Source of the DNA: Ruminiclostridium sufflavum DSM 19573
GTDB taxonomy: Bacteria; Bacillota; Clostridia; Acetivibrionales; DSM-1351
Direction of reading: 5' to 3'
Length of the DNA: 64,000 nt
NCBI RefSeq assembly: GCF_003208175.1
Contig: NZ_QKMR01000008.1
Coordinates: forward strand, 62,001-126,000
Within the stretch, counting starts at the first letter, position 1, and each line of letters opens with the position of its first letter. The notes below the pieces were generated by a model that was not told where the DNA came from, did no database searches, and saw nothing but the letters and a program-made list of their open reading frames with translations. The position numbers and the translations under genes were made by a program. Below, piece after piece: positions 1-8,934 of this stretch.

Positions 1-1
1 C

Positions 2-943
2 GCTAATATGGTAATGCGTGGAGAAGGGCTTCTCAAACGTGCAATGCTTATTATGGGAGCAGGAGCTGTACTGAACATCATACTTGCTCCGATAATGATA
101 AGCATTACCCACAGCGTTTCCGGCGCCGCTTACGCAACTGTTACAGCACAGGTGACACAGGCTGTCATCACCCTTTGGTATTTTCTAAAGAAAAGCAAAA
201 ATGTCGGCATTCATGCCATCCGTATAGATAAAGCACTCATACCCGAGGTTCTTTCTGTTGGCATATCGGCAATGCTTATGCAATTAATGCAGCTTATCCA
301 GCAGACGATCATGTATAACACAGCGGCAAGCTACGGCGGAAACGAATGGCAGATTATATTAGGGGCATGCCTCAGAATACAAGCCTTTGCATTTATTCCG
401 CTATGGGGAATCAGTCAGGGCTTCCAGCCTGCGATAGGCACAAACTACGGAGCAAAAGAATATTTACGTGTCAAAAAAATTACAAGAACCTTTATTATAG
501 GTGCGACCGTCTTTTCCCTGCTTTTTTATATCCCGGTTATGGCCTTTCCTCAAGCTATGCTGTCAATGTTTATTACTGAAGCAGGTACTGCTCAAATGGG
601 AGTTGGAAGCTTGAGATTGTTCTTTTCAACTTACATTTTGCTTGGAGTAATGATTTTATCCATCACTCTATTCCAGTCACTTGGAAAAGGAGGTATTGCC
701 GCAATCCTGACACTGCTTAGGCAGATGGTGTTCTTCATTCCTCTTGCCCTTATTCTCCCTGGTGTCGGCAGCCTGGGCATCCATGGTGTATTTCTGGCAC
801 CTGTTCTTACAGATATCGGGGTTCTTGTTTTATCTTCAATTTTGATTGCTAAAGTATTTATCAAAATGAATACCTTTAAAAGCTCGAATTATACAAATAT
901 ATCAGAGAACCAAGTAATCTGTCCGGCGCAAAAAAACAGCTGA
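2..943 (+). CDS. MATE family efflux transporter, C-terminal part (5' truncated)
   Basis: The reading frame is already open at the left edge, so the start lies outside the window; 313 residues are visible. They are strongly hydrophobic, with about eight predicted membrane segments. The opening stretch (RANMVMRGEG) resembles the conserved loop between the two halves of MATE transporters, and later segments (WGISQGFQPAIGTNYGAK) match the second half of the fold. MATE proteins export cationic drugs and metabolites using sodium or proton gradients; the substrate cannot be told from sequence. The gene ends at a strong bidirectional terminator shared with the convergent gene. Confidence 0.88.
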   Translation, partial: ANMVMRGEGLLKRAMLIMGAGAVLNIILAPIMISITHSVSGAAYATVTAQVTQAVITLWYFLKKSKNVGIHAIRIDKALIPEVLSVGISAMLMQLMQLIQQTIMYNTAASYGGNEWQIILGACLRIQAFAFIPLWGISQGFQPAIGTNYGAKEYLRVKKITRTFIIGATVFSLLFYIPVMAFPQAMLSMFITEAGTAQMGVGSLRLFFSTYILLGVMILSITLFQSLGKGGIAAILTLLRQMVFFIPLALILPGVGSLGIHGVFLAPVLTDIGVLVLSSILIAKVFIKMNTFKSSNYTNISENQVICPAQKNS

Positions 944-969
944 CAGAATTTTGTCATTTTAATTTAACC

Positions 970-1012
970 AGATAAGAGAACAGGGCGATATCACCGCCCT
1001 GTTCTCTTATCT
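970..1012. terminator. Bidirectional hairpin terminator between convergent genes
   Basis: An 18-bp perfect stem (970-987 with 995-1012) closes a 7-base loop. It lies after the MATE gene and includes the last codons and stop of the leftward gene, so one hairpin can serve both strands. T-runs are weak on both sides. Confidence 0.75.
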
Positions 1013-3556
1013 GCACAGCAGCTTTTGCGTTACAATATCTGAATATATCTCCATGCCATTGGATTTAGCAATATGGATTACATCTGAAAACTGATTGCTT
1101 TGAGGAAGTAAAGAGGGTAACATATTCTCCTCTTTAAGAATACGGTCAGGATTAAATATTACATCCTTATGTCCATCAAAAATTGCCACATAAAAAATTC
1201 CCGCCTCAACTATATCCTGAAAGAAATGGCTTCCATAAGACAGCTCGGGCATAAATCCCGCTTTTTCCGATGAATACTCACAAATGACCGTCATATTACA
1301 TAATTCGGCATAATGCACAGGTATACCCAACGATGGTGTTGTGCTTCCCCATCTGCCCGGTCCCACCAGCATTACGTTCCTTCCTTTTATTTCCTTGTTT
1401 ATCAGTCCGATTTGTCTGGCTACCGCATATTTTCCCTGCTCATTCAGCTCCAGATATGTATTTGCCTGAACAAATACAACGAAATCAATTGACAGCCTTA
1501 CACTTCCTCCCATAAAGCTTCCTTTTCCAGAGAAAAAGCAATCCTTTTCATTAGCCAGCTCCGGTATTTTTACTGTATTACCCAAGCCCTTGGTCTGTAA
1601 CGGGCGGCATTGCAAAATATTAATTTTAAAGCTGTTGTCTTTTTTCAAATTAGCTGTGAACTCAATATCAACAGGGTAATCATATGCTTTGGACAATAAT
1701 GCCAGCATTTCTCTCATTACCGGCATAATCTCCGTATCGGTGAACAGTTTTTTAAAATCCAGAATATCCGGAATCCTCCTGTCCGTATATCCCAGCTCAC
1801 GCATCCGGGCCGCTGTTATATAATCAGGACTCATAAACAGCTTTTTATCTGTTTTTAAATCCAAAGGCAGGATTTCGTCCAAGTCTCTGATTACTAAAGC
1901 ATTATCCGTAAAAGAAAGAGTATCCAATCTATGCTGAGAAAATTTATTCTGATCTTCATAGTTCATCGGAGGAATTCGCAAAGGGTCATCCAGACATACA
2001 ACCTTCACATAATCACCATCTGTCCTGTCAACCGCCCTTGTACCAAGTCCGAATACCAGTCTAAGCATACCTGAATTCATATCAATGCTTTCATCCCAGA
2101 CATAAAGATTAGAAGAATTCCCCACACCGGCAATATGCGGAAAGAAGTATTCTCCATACTGATCGCCTGAAACACGCTGAACCAGTATCGCCATTTGTTC
2201 GTCCAGCTCGAAAAGTCCCCTGTTCATCCTGTAGTTCAGAGCATCCTCATTCATAGTACTCGCATAAACAGTACGAATAGCCTGCTCAAAGGCTTCATAC
2301 CTATCCTCGGGAGTGCCTTGATTAACACAGAAAACGCTTTCATATTTCCCTGCAAAGGCATTTCCAAAATTATCCTCAAGCAGAGAGCTGGAGCGTATAA
2401 TAATAGGAGATTGCCCGAAATATTCCAGCATCTGGACAAATTGCTCTCTGATATCCTTGGGGAAGCTTCCGTGCAAAAGCTTATCCTTGAGTTCAGGGGC
2501 ATACTTATAATATCCTTCCTTGGTCTTTTGCTTTGCACGAAGCCTCCACCAGCCGTTTTGCACAATATAGGTGTAAAAGACATCCGACCCGATATAGAAA
2601 GAATCATGCGGTTCCAATAATGGTGTAAAACGCTCTTCTCCTTCAATCTCTATAATTTTTCTGGCCAAAAGCATACCGACGCTCTTTCCTCCGATAAAGC
2701 CGGTGCCTACTTCTCTGGATGCAGTCAAAAGTATATCCTTCAAGGTTAAATATCTGACACACAGCTCGAACATTCTGGAGTCACTGCCTATCAGCATGTA
2801 CATCAAGCGTTTCTTCGTTGCTTCCTGCCGTTTAAGTGAAAAGTTCAGCATCTTTTTGGCTCTGTTAAAAATGATATTCCAATAATCAAGACGATTTTCA
2901 CTGCGGCGGATGTTGGTAAACAGCTCGGAAGCATCAGAGCTTGCCGTTATGCAGACAGCCTCCTGCCCTTGAATCAAATGCGGGAAAAACATTGTAGGCG
3001 AATACCGCTGCCATACTTTAAGAGGATGAATATATGTTTTATTATTTACCTGATATATATCAAGCAATAGCTGAGTTGTTTCACGGATACCTGCAATTGT
3101 GCCGTAGGTATGAAAGTTTCGTATTATAGCAAAATATGCTACCGTATCCAGCTCATACAGATATGGACAGGTAGCTTTAAAAAAATTGCCAATCATTAAA
3201 TCCGAATGCCAGTATTTTAATAAATCAGTAAGGCAGTCAAAAACATACAATACCCTTCTGCCCTCTTTTTTTATCACATTATATATTTCTGTTGCAAAGC
3301 TTTCGAACCCTTTATTTGCATCAATGCGATAAACCATAACCTTGGGGCTTTCCTCAAGAATCTGCTCATGGCTGCCAAAGCGGATGTACACCAGTCTCAT
3401 GTTCTCTTTGCCGGCCCTTGCAGCAAAATAGCCAACCATCTTCTTATAATCTGAAACTGAATCCGCCTGCCAAACAACATTGTCTCCAAGTCTAAGGTTG
3501 TCAATCACCTGATCAAAGCCTTCTAATCCCGTACTTACTTTGTCGTTTATATTCAT
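1007..3556 (-). CDS. PEP/pyruvate-binding domain protein with KaiC-like N-terminus
   Basis: 849 residues. The start at 3556 is chosen because GGAGG lies 6 bases upstream; the frame stays open ten codons further but without a ribosome site. Residues 1-200 resemble a RecA/KaiC-type fold (STGLEGFDQVIDNL), but the expected Walker A glycine-lysine loop is replaced by GDNVVWQADSVSDYKK, so nucleotide binding there is doubtful. Residues about 285-690 match the PEP synthase/pyruvate phosphate dikinase N-terminal domain (GGKSVGML near 290, RSSSLLEDNFGNAFAGKY near 390). The swivelling phosphohistidine domain and PEP-utiliser barrel are absent; the C-terminus instead carries GPGRWGS and LGIPV motifs I cannot assign. 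It is therefore unlikely to be a full dikinase. The gene appears to be a single transcription unit. Confidence 0.75.
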   Translation of the reverse strand: MNINDKVSTGLEGFDQVIDNLRLGDNVVWQADSVSDYKKMVGYFAARAGKENMRLVYIRFGSHEQILEESPKVMVYRIDANKGFESFATEIYNVIKKEGRRVLYVFDCLTDLLKYWHSDLMIGNFFKATCPYLYELDTVAYFAIIRNFHTYGTIAGIRETTQLLLDIYQVNNKTYIHPLKVWQRYSPTMFFPHLIQGQEAVCITASSDASELFTNIRRSENRLDYWNIIFNRAKKMLNFSLKRQEATKKRLMYMLIGSDSRMFELCVRYLTLKDILLTASREVGTGFIGGKSVGMLLARKIIEIEGEERFTPLLEPHDSFYIGSDVFYTYIVQNGWWRLRAKQKTKEGYYKYAPELKDKLLHGSFPKDIREQFVQMLEYFGQSPIIIRSSSLLEDNFGNAFAGKYESVFCVNQGTPEDRYEAFEQAIRTVYASTMNEDALNYRMNRGLFELDEQMAILVQRVSGDQYGEYFFPHIAGVGNSSNLYVWDESIDMNSGMLRLVFGLGTRAVDRTDGDYVKVVCLDDPLRIPPMNYEDQNKFSQHRLDTLSFTDNALVIRDLDEILPLDLKTDKKLFMSPDYITAARMRELGYTDRRIPDILDFKKLFTDTEIMPVMREMLALLSKAYDYPVDIEFTANLKKDNSFKINILQCRPLQTKGLGNTVKIPELANEKDCFFSGKGSFMGGSVRLSIDFVVFVQANTYLELNEQGKYAVARQIGLINKEIKGRNVMLVGPGRWGSTTPSLGIPVHYAELCNMTVICEYSSEKAGFMPELSYGSHFFQDIVEAGIFYVAIFDGHKDVIFNPDRILKEENMLPSLLPQSNQFSDVIHIAKSNGMEIYSDIVTQKLLCR

Positions 3557-3750
3557 AGCAAACCTCCATTCCAATATTATCCGCACTCAATCATTCAGCT
3601 CAGCTACTCCCATATAAAGCTCCTCTGTATATCCGGCTTATACATGCAAGCAATTAAAATCCGTAATTTCAGATTAAGAAATTCTTCCTATTATTAATAT
3701 TACCAAAAAATCACTGACAAACCTATAGTTTAATTCTTTATTAATACAGC

Positions 3751-3791
3751 GAAGCCCAAGTTAATTACTTTCTGCAATTAACTTGGGCTTC
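3751..3791. terminator. Long perfect hairpin downstream of metE
   Basis: A 16-bp perfect stem (3751-3766 with 3776-3791) with a 9-base loop lies between the metE stop and the next leftward gene. There is no clear T-run on the metE strand, so it may stabilise the 3' end or terminate inefficiently. Confidence 0.5.
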
Positions 3792-3854
3792 GTGGCCGGA
3801 GAGACTTTGTCTCTTAAAAAGAAATTAAAACCATATGATATTTGCCGTTTGGGC

Positions 3855-6125
3855 TCAAAGCTGAGTTCTTACCCTTTTTGCAGCGTTAACAAGATTCTTA
3901 AGGCTCGCATCTACTTCAGATATATCCCGTGTTTTTAAACCACAATCAGGATTAACCCATAGCTTATTCTTATCAATTTTTTCAAGCATTTTTTGCAACG
4001 CCTGAACAATTTCTTCAACTGCCGGTATTCTCGGAGAATGGATATCATATACTCCCGGTCCAACCTCCGTTTCAAAATGCTTTGCCTGCAAGGCCCCTAT
4101 AATAGTAAGACCTGAACGTGATGCCTCAAAGGAAATAACATCTGCATCCATATTGTCAATATCTTTTACTATCTCTTCAAATTCACTGTAGCACATATGT
4201 GTGTGAATCTGTGTTTCAGGCTTCACTCTGCTATGGCAAAGACGAAATGCCGGAATAGCCCAGTCCAGATACTCACTGTACCATTCCTCTCTTCTGATCG
4301 GAAGCTTTTCCTTGAGAGCCGCCTCATCTATCTGTATGATTTTGATTCCTGCTCTTTCCAAATCACACACCTCTTCACGAATTGCAAGCCCTATCTGATA
4401 TGCCATATCCTGAAGGCTGACATCCTCTCTTGGAAAGGACCAGTTCAGTATGGTGACAGGGCCGGTAAGCATTCCCTTAACAGGCTTCCGGGTCAAGCCT
4501 TGTGCATACTCCGAATATTTGACAGTAATCGGCCTGATACGTTTGACATCACCAAAGATAATGGGAGGCTTAACGCATCTTGTACCATAAGACTGAACCC
4601 ATGCCTTGTCCGTGAATACATAACCCGCCAGATTTTCCCCAAAGAATTCCACCATGTCATTTCGTTCGAATTCCCCATGCACCAGCACATCCAGCCCTAA
4701 TTCCTCCTGTCTCCTTATGCAGTCCTCTATGAATGCAAATACCTGTTTGTCATATTCTGTCTGGTCGATTTCACCCTTTCGGAAGCTGCTTCGGTTCTTC
4801 TTTACCTCCGGAGTCTGCGGGAAGGATCCAATAGTGGTTGTAGGCAGCAGAGGCAGCTTGAACTGCTTCTTTTGGAGCTGTTCCCGCTCCTTCCTGTCTG
4901 TCTTCCTTGTGAAATCCTCCTCCGAAAGCTTTGAAATATCCGCTTGTACCTTTTTATCCCCATAAAGTCTGTCAGCCTCAAATATCCTTCTGTTATCCAG
5001 ATACTCACAGGCTGCTTCAAAATCCTCTCTTTCCGCTAAAACAGAAAGCTCACGGAGCTCACGAAGCTTTTCCTTAGCAAAAGAAAAGCGCTGCAGAATA
5101 CCGCTGTCGAGCTTTGCTTCATTTTCAACGGTATATGGGACATGGAGCAGAGAACATGAGGTGGAGATAACGATATTCTTTGTATATTTTTTAATCTTAT
5201 TAAGCAGCTCCAGCGTTTTTTTATAGTCACTTTTCCATATATTTTTCCCGTTAACAATACCGGCAAATAAAATTTTATCCTCCGGGAATCCATTTGCTGT
5301 TATCAGCTCAAGGGTCTTCTTTCCTTCCAGAAAATCCAGTCCGATTCCGTCAAAGTCCAAAGAGGTAAGCTCTCTGTAGCAATCTCTTACATCTCCGAAA
5401 TAGGTCTGGAGCAGAACCTTTATATTGCTTTTCCCTTTTAAAATCTCTTTATATAATGTTACAAATCGTGTGACCTCCTCTTTCGAAAGGTCCGTTACCA
5501 GTGCCGGCTCATCAAACTGAATCCATTGCGTGCCAAGCTGGTCAAAGCTTGAGAGAATATCCCTATAGGACTGAATTATATCCTCCATAAAATCACCGGC
5601 ATTTTTTCTGCCATTATAGCTTGCAAGCCTCAAAAATGTAAATGCACCTATAACAACCGGCTTTGTTTCTATTCCAATAGCTTTTGCCTCTTTATATTCA
5701 TCGAAGGGCTTGCTTCCTGAAAGCCCGAGCTTTGTATCATCATAAATTTCCGGCACCAGATAGTGATAATTAGTATTAAACCACTTTTTCATTGCAAAAG
5801 CTTTTACATCGCCCTGTACGCTCTGGTATCCTCTTGCCATGGAAAAATAGGTTTCATGCCTGTTCAGCTTAAGGTCAGTGTATCTCTTGGGAACAGCATT
5901 TAATAAAACAGCCGTGTCCAGCATAGCATCATAAAAGGAGAAATCATTAGAGGAGATATAATCAATTCCGGCATCCCTCTGCAAGCACCAATGTTCGCAT
6001 CTTAGGTTTTTCCCTGTCTCCTCAAGGGCTTTCTCCGTTATTTCTCCGCGGAAATATTTCTCTGATGCAAATTTCAATTCTCTTAATTTTCCAACTCTTG
6101 GATAACCAATAACTGCACTTTTCAT
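3855..6125 (-). CDS. metE: Cobalamin-independent methionine synthase
   Basis: 756 residues, the usual MetE length. It transfers the methyl group of 5-methyltetrahydropteroyl-polyglutamate to homocysteine as the last step of methionine synthesis. The start at 6125 (MKSAVIGYPRVG) is supported by AGGAG 8 bases upstream and by the canonical MetE N-terminus; an open frame extends 11 codons further without a ribosome site. The N-terminal half carries the folate-binding duplicate barrel; the C-terminal half begins near LPTTTIGSFPQT and holds the zinc ligands in HTHMCYSEF and in NPDCGLKTR. A LysR regulator lies just upstream on the same strand, a common arrangement for MetR-type control. I see no T-box or SAM riboswitch in the short leader. 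Confidence 0.97.
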   Translation of the reverse strand: MKSAVIGYPRVGKLRELKFASEKYFRGEITEKALEETGKNLRCEHWCLQRDAGIDYISSNDFSFYDAMLDTAVLLNAVPKRYTDLKLNRHETYFSMARGYQSVQGDVKAFAMKKWFNTNYHYLVPEIYDDTKLGLSGSKPFDEYKEAKAIGIETKPVVIGAFTFLRLASYNGRKNAGDFMEDIIQSYRDILSSFDQLGTQWIQFDEPALVTDLSKEEVTRFVTLYKEILKGKSNIKVLLQTYFGDVRDCYRELTSLDFDGIGLDFLEGKKTLELITANGFPEDKILFAGIVNGKNIWKSDYKKTLELLNKIKKYTKNIVISTSCSLLHVPYTVENEAKLDSGILQRFSFAKEKLRELRELSVLAEREDFEAACEYLDNRRIFEADRLYGDKKVQADISKLSEEDFTRKTDRKEREQLQKKQFKLPLLPTTTIGSFPQTPEVKKNRSSFRKGEIDQTEYDKQVFAFIEDCIRRQEELGLDVLVHGEFERNDMVEFFGENLAGYVFTDKAWVQSYGTRCVKPPIIFGDVKRIRPITVKYSEYAQGLTRKPVKGMLTGPVTILNWSFPREDVSLQDMAYQIGLAIREEVCDLERAGIKIIQIDEAALKEKLPIRREEWYSEYLDWAIPAFRLCHSRVKPETQIHTHMCYSEFEEIVKDIDNMDADVISFEASRSGLTIIGALQAKHFETEVGPGVYDIHSPRIPAVEEIVQALQKMLEKIDKNKLWVNPDCGLKTRDISEVDASLKNLVNAAKRVRTQL

Positions 6126-6167
6126 AGTTAAGCTCCTCACTATTAATTTCAATTCCATTTATTAAAT

Positions 6168-6197
6168 AGTATAGAATACTTTTCATTACATTGAAAA
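6168..6197 (-). promoter_or_regulatory. Candidate metE promoter
   Basis: Reading leftward, a weak -35 (TTTTCA, 6197-6192) and a good -10 (TATACT, 6173-6168) are 18 bases apart, about 40 bases before the metE start. It lies just after the lysR terminator, consistent with a separate metE transcript. The weak -35 would suit activator dependence. Confidence 0.35.
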
Positions 6198-6200
6198 ATA

Positions 6201-6245
6201 TAAAAAAATACATGTTTGCTATAGCTTTAGGCTATTTCAAACATG
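6201..6245 (-). terminator. Intrinsic terminator after lysR
   Basis: On the minus strand an 8-bp stem CATGTTTG/CAAACATG (6211-6245) encloses an inner ATAGC/GCTAT stem and is followed by TATTTTTTTATATTTTT. It separates the lysR transcript from metE. Confidence 0.8.
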
Positions 6246-6290
6246 CCATTTAAAATCACATGAATATGCGGGGTATTCTGTACCCTTCCA

Positions 6291-7199
6291 TCAGACATAT
6301 TCAGCAACATGAATTTTTAATGCTTCCATGTACGCTTTCCCATACCTGCTTAATGTCATATTCTTTTGCTTTATTGCTCCCACACGCATATACTCCTTAA
6401 CCTTAAGAGGCCTTGCAATAATATTCTCCCCGTTAAGCTCCCTGCTTATCACTCCCGTACTGACCGTATATCCGTTCAAGCCGATGGCAAGATTAAACAG
6501 CGTTGCTCTGTCTCTTACCTTGATATTTTTATTCCGGTCAAGCGTACTGAGTATCTCTTCAGAAAAATAAAATGAATTATAGTCTCCCTGTTCAAAAGAA
6601 AGATACGGATATTCCTTGAGTTCATCCATCGCTAACTCGCTCTTTTCTGCAAGCGGATGCTTTGAACTGATAAAAACATGAGGACTTGCCATAAAAAGCT
6701 CTTCAAATTCCAATCCGCTCTGCCTGATTATTTTCATAATTACTTCCTTGTTTTTAGATGAAGTATAAAGAACTCCTATTTCGCTTTTTAATCTGTTTAC
6801 ATCCTCAATAATTTCATAGGTTTGCGTTTCCCTGAGGGTAAAGTCATACTGGCTTCCGCCAAATTCACGTATCACATCCACAAAGGCATTGACGGCGAAG
6901 GAATAATGCTGGGTTGAGACAGAAAACCTGGTGCTTTGCTTTTTGACATTTAAAAACTTTTCTTCCAGCAGATTTGACTGTTCAAGCACCTGTCTGGCAT
7001 AGGCAAGAAATTCATCTCCCTCGTTTGACACCACAATTCCTTTATTGGTTCTGTTGAAAATCGTAAGCTGCATTTCGTTTTCCAGCTCTTTAATAGCATT
7101 CGTAAGACTGGGCTGGGAAATAAACAGCTCTTTTGCCGCATCACTGATTGTCCCTCGTTCCGCTACAGCTACCACATATTTCAACTGCTGTAAGGTCAT
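6291..7199 (-). CDS. LysR family transcriptional regulator
   Basis: 302 residues. The start at 7199 (MTLQQLKYVVAVAE) is the standard LysR beginning, with AGAGAGGAA upstream; the longer open frame runs into the preceding gene. Residues 1-60 form the winged helix-turn-helix (SDAAKELFISQPSLTNAIKE), and residues 90-295 the periplasmic-binding-like effector domain. It begins 4 bases after the DUF512 gene, so it is probably cotranscribed with it, and it ends before metE, which makes metE its likely target (MetR- or CysL-like role inferred from position only). The effector is not evident. Confidence 0.9.
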   Translation of the reverse strand: MTLQQLKYVVAVAERGTISDAAKELFISQPSLTNAIKELENEMQLTIFNRTNKGIVVSNEGDEFLAYARQVLEQSNLLEEKFLNVKKQSTRFSVSTQHYSFAVNAFVDVIREFGGSQYDFTLRETQTYEIIEDVNRLKSEIGVLYTSSKNKEVIMKIIRQSGLEFEELFMASPHVFISSKHPLAEKSELAMDELKEYPYLSFEQGDYNSFYFSEEILSTLDRNKNIKVRDRATLFNLAIGLNGYTVSTGVISRELNGENIIARPLKVKEYMRVGAIKQKNMTLSRYGKAYMEALKIHVAEYV

Positions 7200-7203
7200 T
7201 TGC

Positions 7204-8634
7204 TTATTCCTCTCTATTTTGCTTGTAAGCTTGTATATAAACAAAATTCTCATTGTTTCTATTCATCAAATAGTCATCATTCATTACCGCATCAATAAAT
7301 TCCTTCCCGCCTGCTTCCGCAATCACCACTTTCATTTCAAGAGCCTTTTCCACATCACTTACCGTAATATCATCCAAAAATATCTGTTCTCCCATTCTCA
7401 GCATGTTTGATGGTATCATCAAGGCATCTCCGAGAAATTCACCGTTATCCTTTCTCTCCCGCAGCTGCTTTATCAGATCCTGCCCTGTAATAAGCCCCGA
7501 TACTGTGATTGTCTCACCAAAAAAGTCATTCCGTATGCAGCATACATTTATCGTTAATTGTGGGAAAAGCTCTGTGATTTGAGCCGCGAAGCTTTTTATA
7601 GTCGGATAGGTAAGCTTTCCCGTAGCCATAGTGAGAATTCTTGAAGCACTATTGTTAATTTTTTTTCGTTTTATATTTTTCCTAACCTGCTTCAGTGCCG
7701 CATCGAACTCATCTATGAAGCTTCTCATCATACCCACGCCATTTTCAAGCTGGATATAGCCGTCATAACGTTCTTCCTCCGGAAAAGCTCTTTCGGCAGT
7801 AATATACCATTCGTCACTGGCATGAATAAAATGAAGGCCATATTCTTCATAAAATTTCTTCTGCCTGCTTTCAATCATATCTATAACTTCTCCGGCTTCC
7901 TGCTTATTGAATAATTCAAGCGGATACAAGCCCTCCCTGTATTTTGTAATTCCGGCCGGAACAACTGAAACACTTCTCATGAAAGGAAGATATTTTGACA
8001 AGTCTTCAATCGATCTTTCCAGCTCACTGCCGTCATTCACCTTCTTACATAATACTATTTGTCCGTTCATTTCAATATGGCTTTCGTATAGGGCATCCAG
8101 ATACTTGAGCTTTTCTCCGGCAAAGCGGTTATGAAGCATTTTACAGCGAAGTCCGGGATTTGTAGTCTGTACCGATATGTTAATCGGTGCAAGATGCAGC
8201 CGTATAATCCTGTCAATATCCTTTTTCTGCATATTGGTCAAGGTTATATAATTCCCCTGCAAAAAAGACAGCCTTGAGTCATCATCCTTGAAATAAAGAG
8301 TCTCCCTCATACCGGGCGGCATCTGGTCAATAAAGCAAAACATGCATTTATTGCTGCAGGAACGATAATCACTCATCAGGCTGTTATCAAACTCAATTCC
8401 CAAATCATCATCATATTCCTTTTCAATCTCCAGCAGCCATTCTTCGCCATCCTGCTTTTTGATTAATACTTCAATATATTCGTCCTTGATTAAATACCTG
8501 TAATCAAAGACATCCTCTATCTCTTCATCGTTAATTGCAAGCAGAAAATCTCCTGCCTCGATGCCCATTTCCTCCGCAATAGAATCCGGATATATCTCTT
8601 TTATCAGATGTCCCTGATTCTTTTTTTTACCCAA
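7204..8634 (-). CDS. DUF512 family iron-sulfur protein with PDZ-like N-terminus
   Basis: 476 residues. I place the start at a TTG (8634) because AGGAAGG lies 8 bases upstream and the protein then begins shortly before the conserved KEIYPDSIAEEMGIEAGDFL stretch, a PDZ-like segment typical of the family. A cysteine cluster CSNKCMFCFIDQ (around residue 95) resembles a radical SAM-like CX3CX2C iron-sulfur site; the C-terminal third is the DUF512 domain. The function is unknown; family members are annotated as putative FeS oxidoreductases. It is cotranscribed with the downstream LysR gene. Confidence 0.85.
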   Translation of the reverse strand: MGKKKNQGHLIKEIYPDSIAEEMGIEAGDFLLAINDEEIEDVFDYRYLIKDEYIEVLIKKQDGEEWLLEIEKEYDDDLGIEFDNSLMSDYRSCSNKCMFCFIDQMPPGMRETLYFKDDDSRLSFLQGNYITLTNMQKKDIDRIIRLHLAPINISVQTTNPGLRCKMLHNRFAGEKLKYLDALYESHIEMNGQIVLCKKVNDGSELERSIEDLSKYLPFMRSVSVVPAGITKYREGLYPLELFNKQEAGEVIDMIESRQKKFYEEYGLHFIHASDEWYITAERAFPEEERYDGYIQLENGVGMMRSFIDEFDAALKQVRKNIKRKKINNSASRILTMATGKLTYPTIKSFAAQITELFPQLTINVCCIRNDFFGETITVSGLITGQDLIKQLRERKDNGEFLGDALMIPSNMLRMGEQIFLDDITVSDVEKALEMKVVIAEAGGKEFIDAVMNDDYLMNRNNENFVYIQAYKQNREE

Positions 8635-8733
8635 ATAAAACTTCCTTCCTAATCTTTTCTTTAAAGCAAATAACAATATTAGCAAATCTATTATTTTTAA
8701 TTGTACTATATTTGAAAGGTTTTCTACAAGAAA

Positions 8734-8839
8734 AAGATGCCTGCAGGATAGGGCAACTTTAATGCAGGGACTGAAAAACAGGCTATCACCTTGTAATTAC
8801 AAGTGTCCCCGCGGTCACGACCTTCACAGCAGGCATCTT
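8734..8839 (-). ncRNA. Candidate structured RNA or long-loop terminator, about 106 nt
   Basis: Read leftward, 11-bp perfect terminal arms (AAGATGCCTGC 8839-8829 and GCAGGCATCTT 8744-8734) enclose an inner 8-bp stem (GCGGGGAC/GTCCCTGC), an apical hairpin around TTGTAATTACAA and a small GGTC-GT-GACC hairpin on the 5' side. A run TTTTTCTTG follows the terminal stem, and a -10-like TATAAA lies just upstream (near 8860). It could be an independent small RNA or an elaborate terminator of the DUF2238 gene upstream. It lacks the SRP loop, and I do not recognise any riboswitch class. Confidence 0.5.
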
Positions 8840-8884
8840 GAAATGCATTATTTATACCATCTTTTCAGGAGAATTAAGCTCTTG

Positions 8885-8909
8885 AGCCGGCTGCCTTGCG
8901 CAGCCGGCT
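8885..8909. terminator. GC-rich hairpin after the DUF2238 gene
   Basis: A 10-bp perfect stem AGCCGGCTGC/GCAGCCGGCT with a 5-base loop lies 26 bases past the stop of the leftward DUF2238 gene. There is no T-run on either side, so its terminating ability is uncertain. Confidence 0.45.
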
Positions 8910-8915
8910 TTAGCA

Positions 8916-8927
8916 GTAATTGACTTT
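8916..8927 (+). repeat. Dispersed GTAATTGACTTT motif, copy 1
   Basis: One of six intergenic copies in the window; here the context is GGCTTTAGCA before the motif. Confidence 0.4.
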
Positions 8928-8934
8928 TGGCAAT

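Noticed and set aside
2195-2646. Open frames over 130 codons on both strands inside the PEP-binding gene
   Set aside because: They are antisense or out-of-frame shadows without ribosome sites; the main frame has recognisable domains.
1007-3556. Full pyruvate phosphate dikinase or PEP synthase
   Set aside because: The phosphohistidine swivelling domain and the PEP-utiliser barrel are absent.
4197-4700. 167-codon frame antisense to metE
   Set aside because: No ribosome site, no recognisable protein and full overlap with conserved metE codons.
6126-6200. SAM riboswitch or T-box in the metE leader
   Set aside because: Only about 75 bases lie between the lysR terminator and metE, too few, and no signature is visible.
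8734-8839. 6S RNA, SRP RNA, T-box or ZTP riboswitch
   Set aside because: It is too short for 6S, has no SRP tetraloop consensus, and GTCGTGACCGCGG only superficially resembles the T-box or ZTP motifs, whose second conserved blocks are missing.
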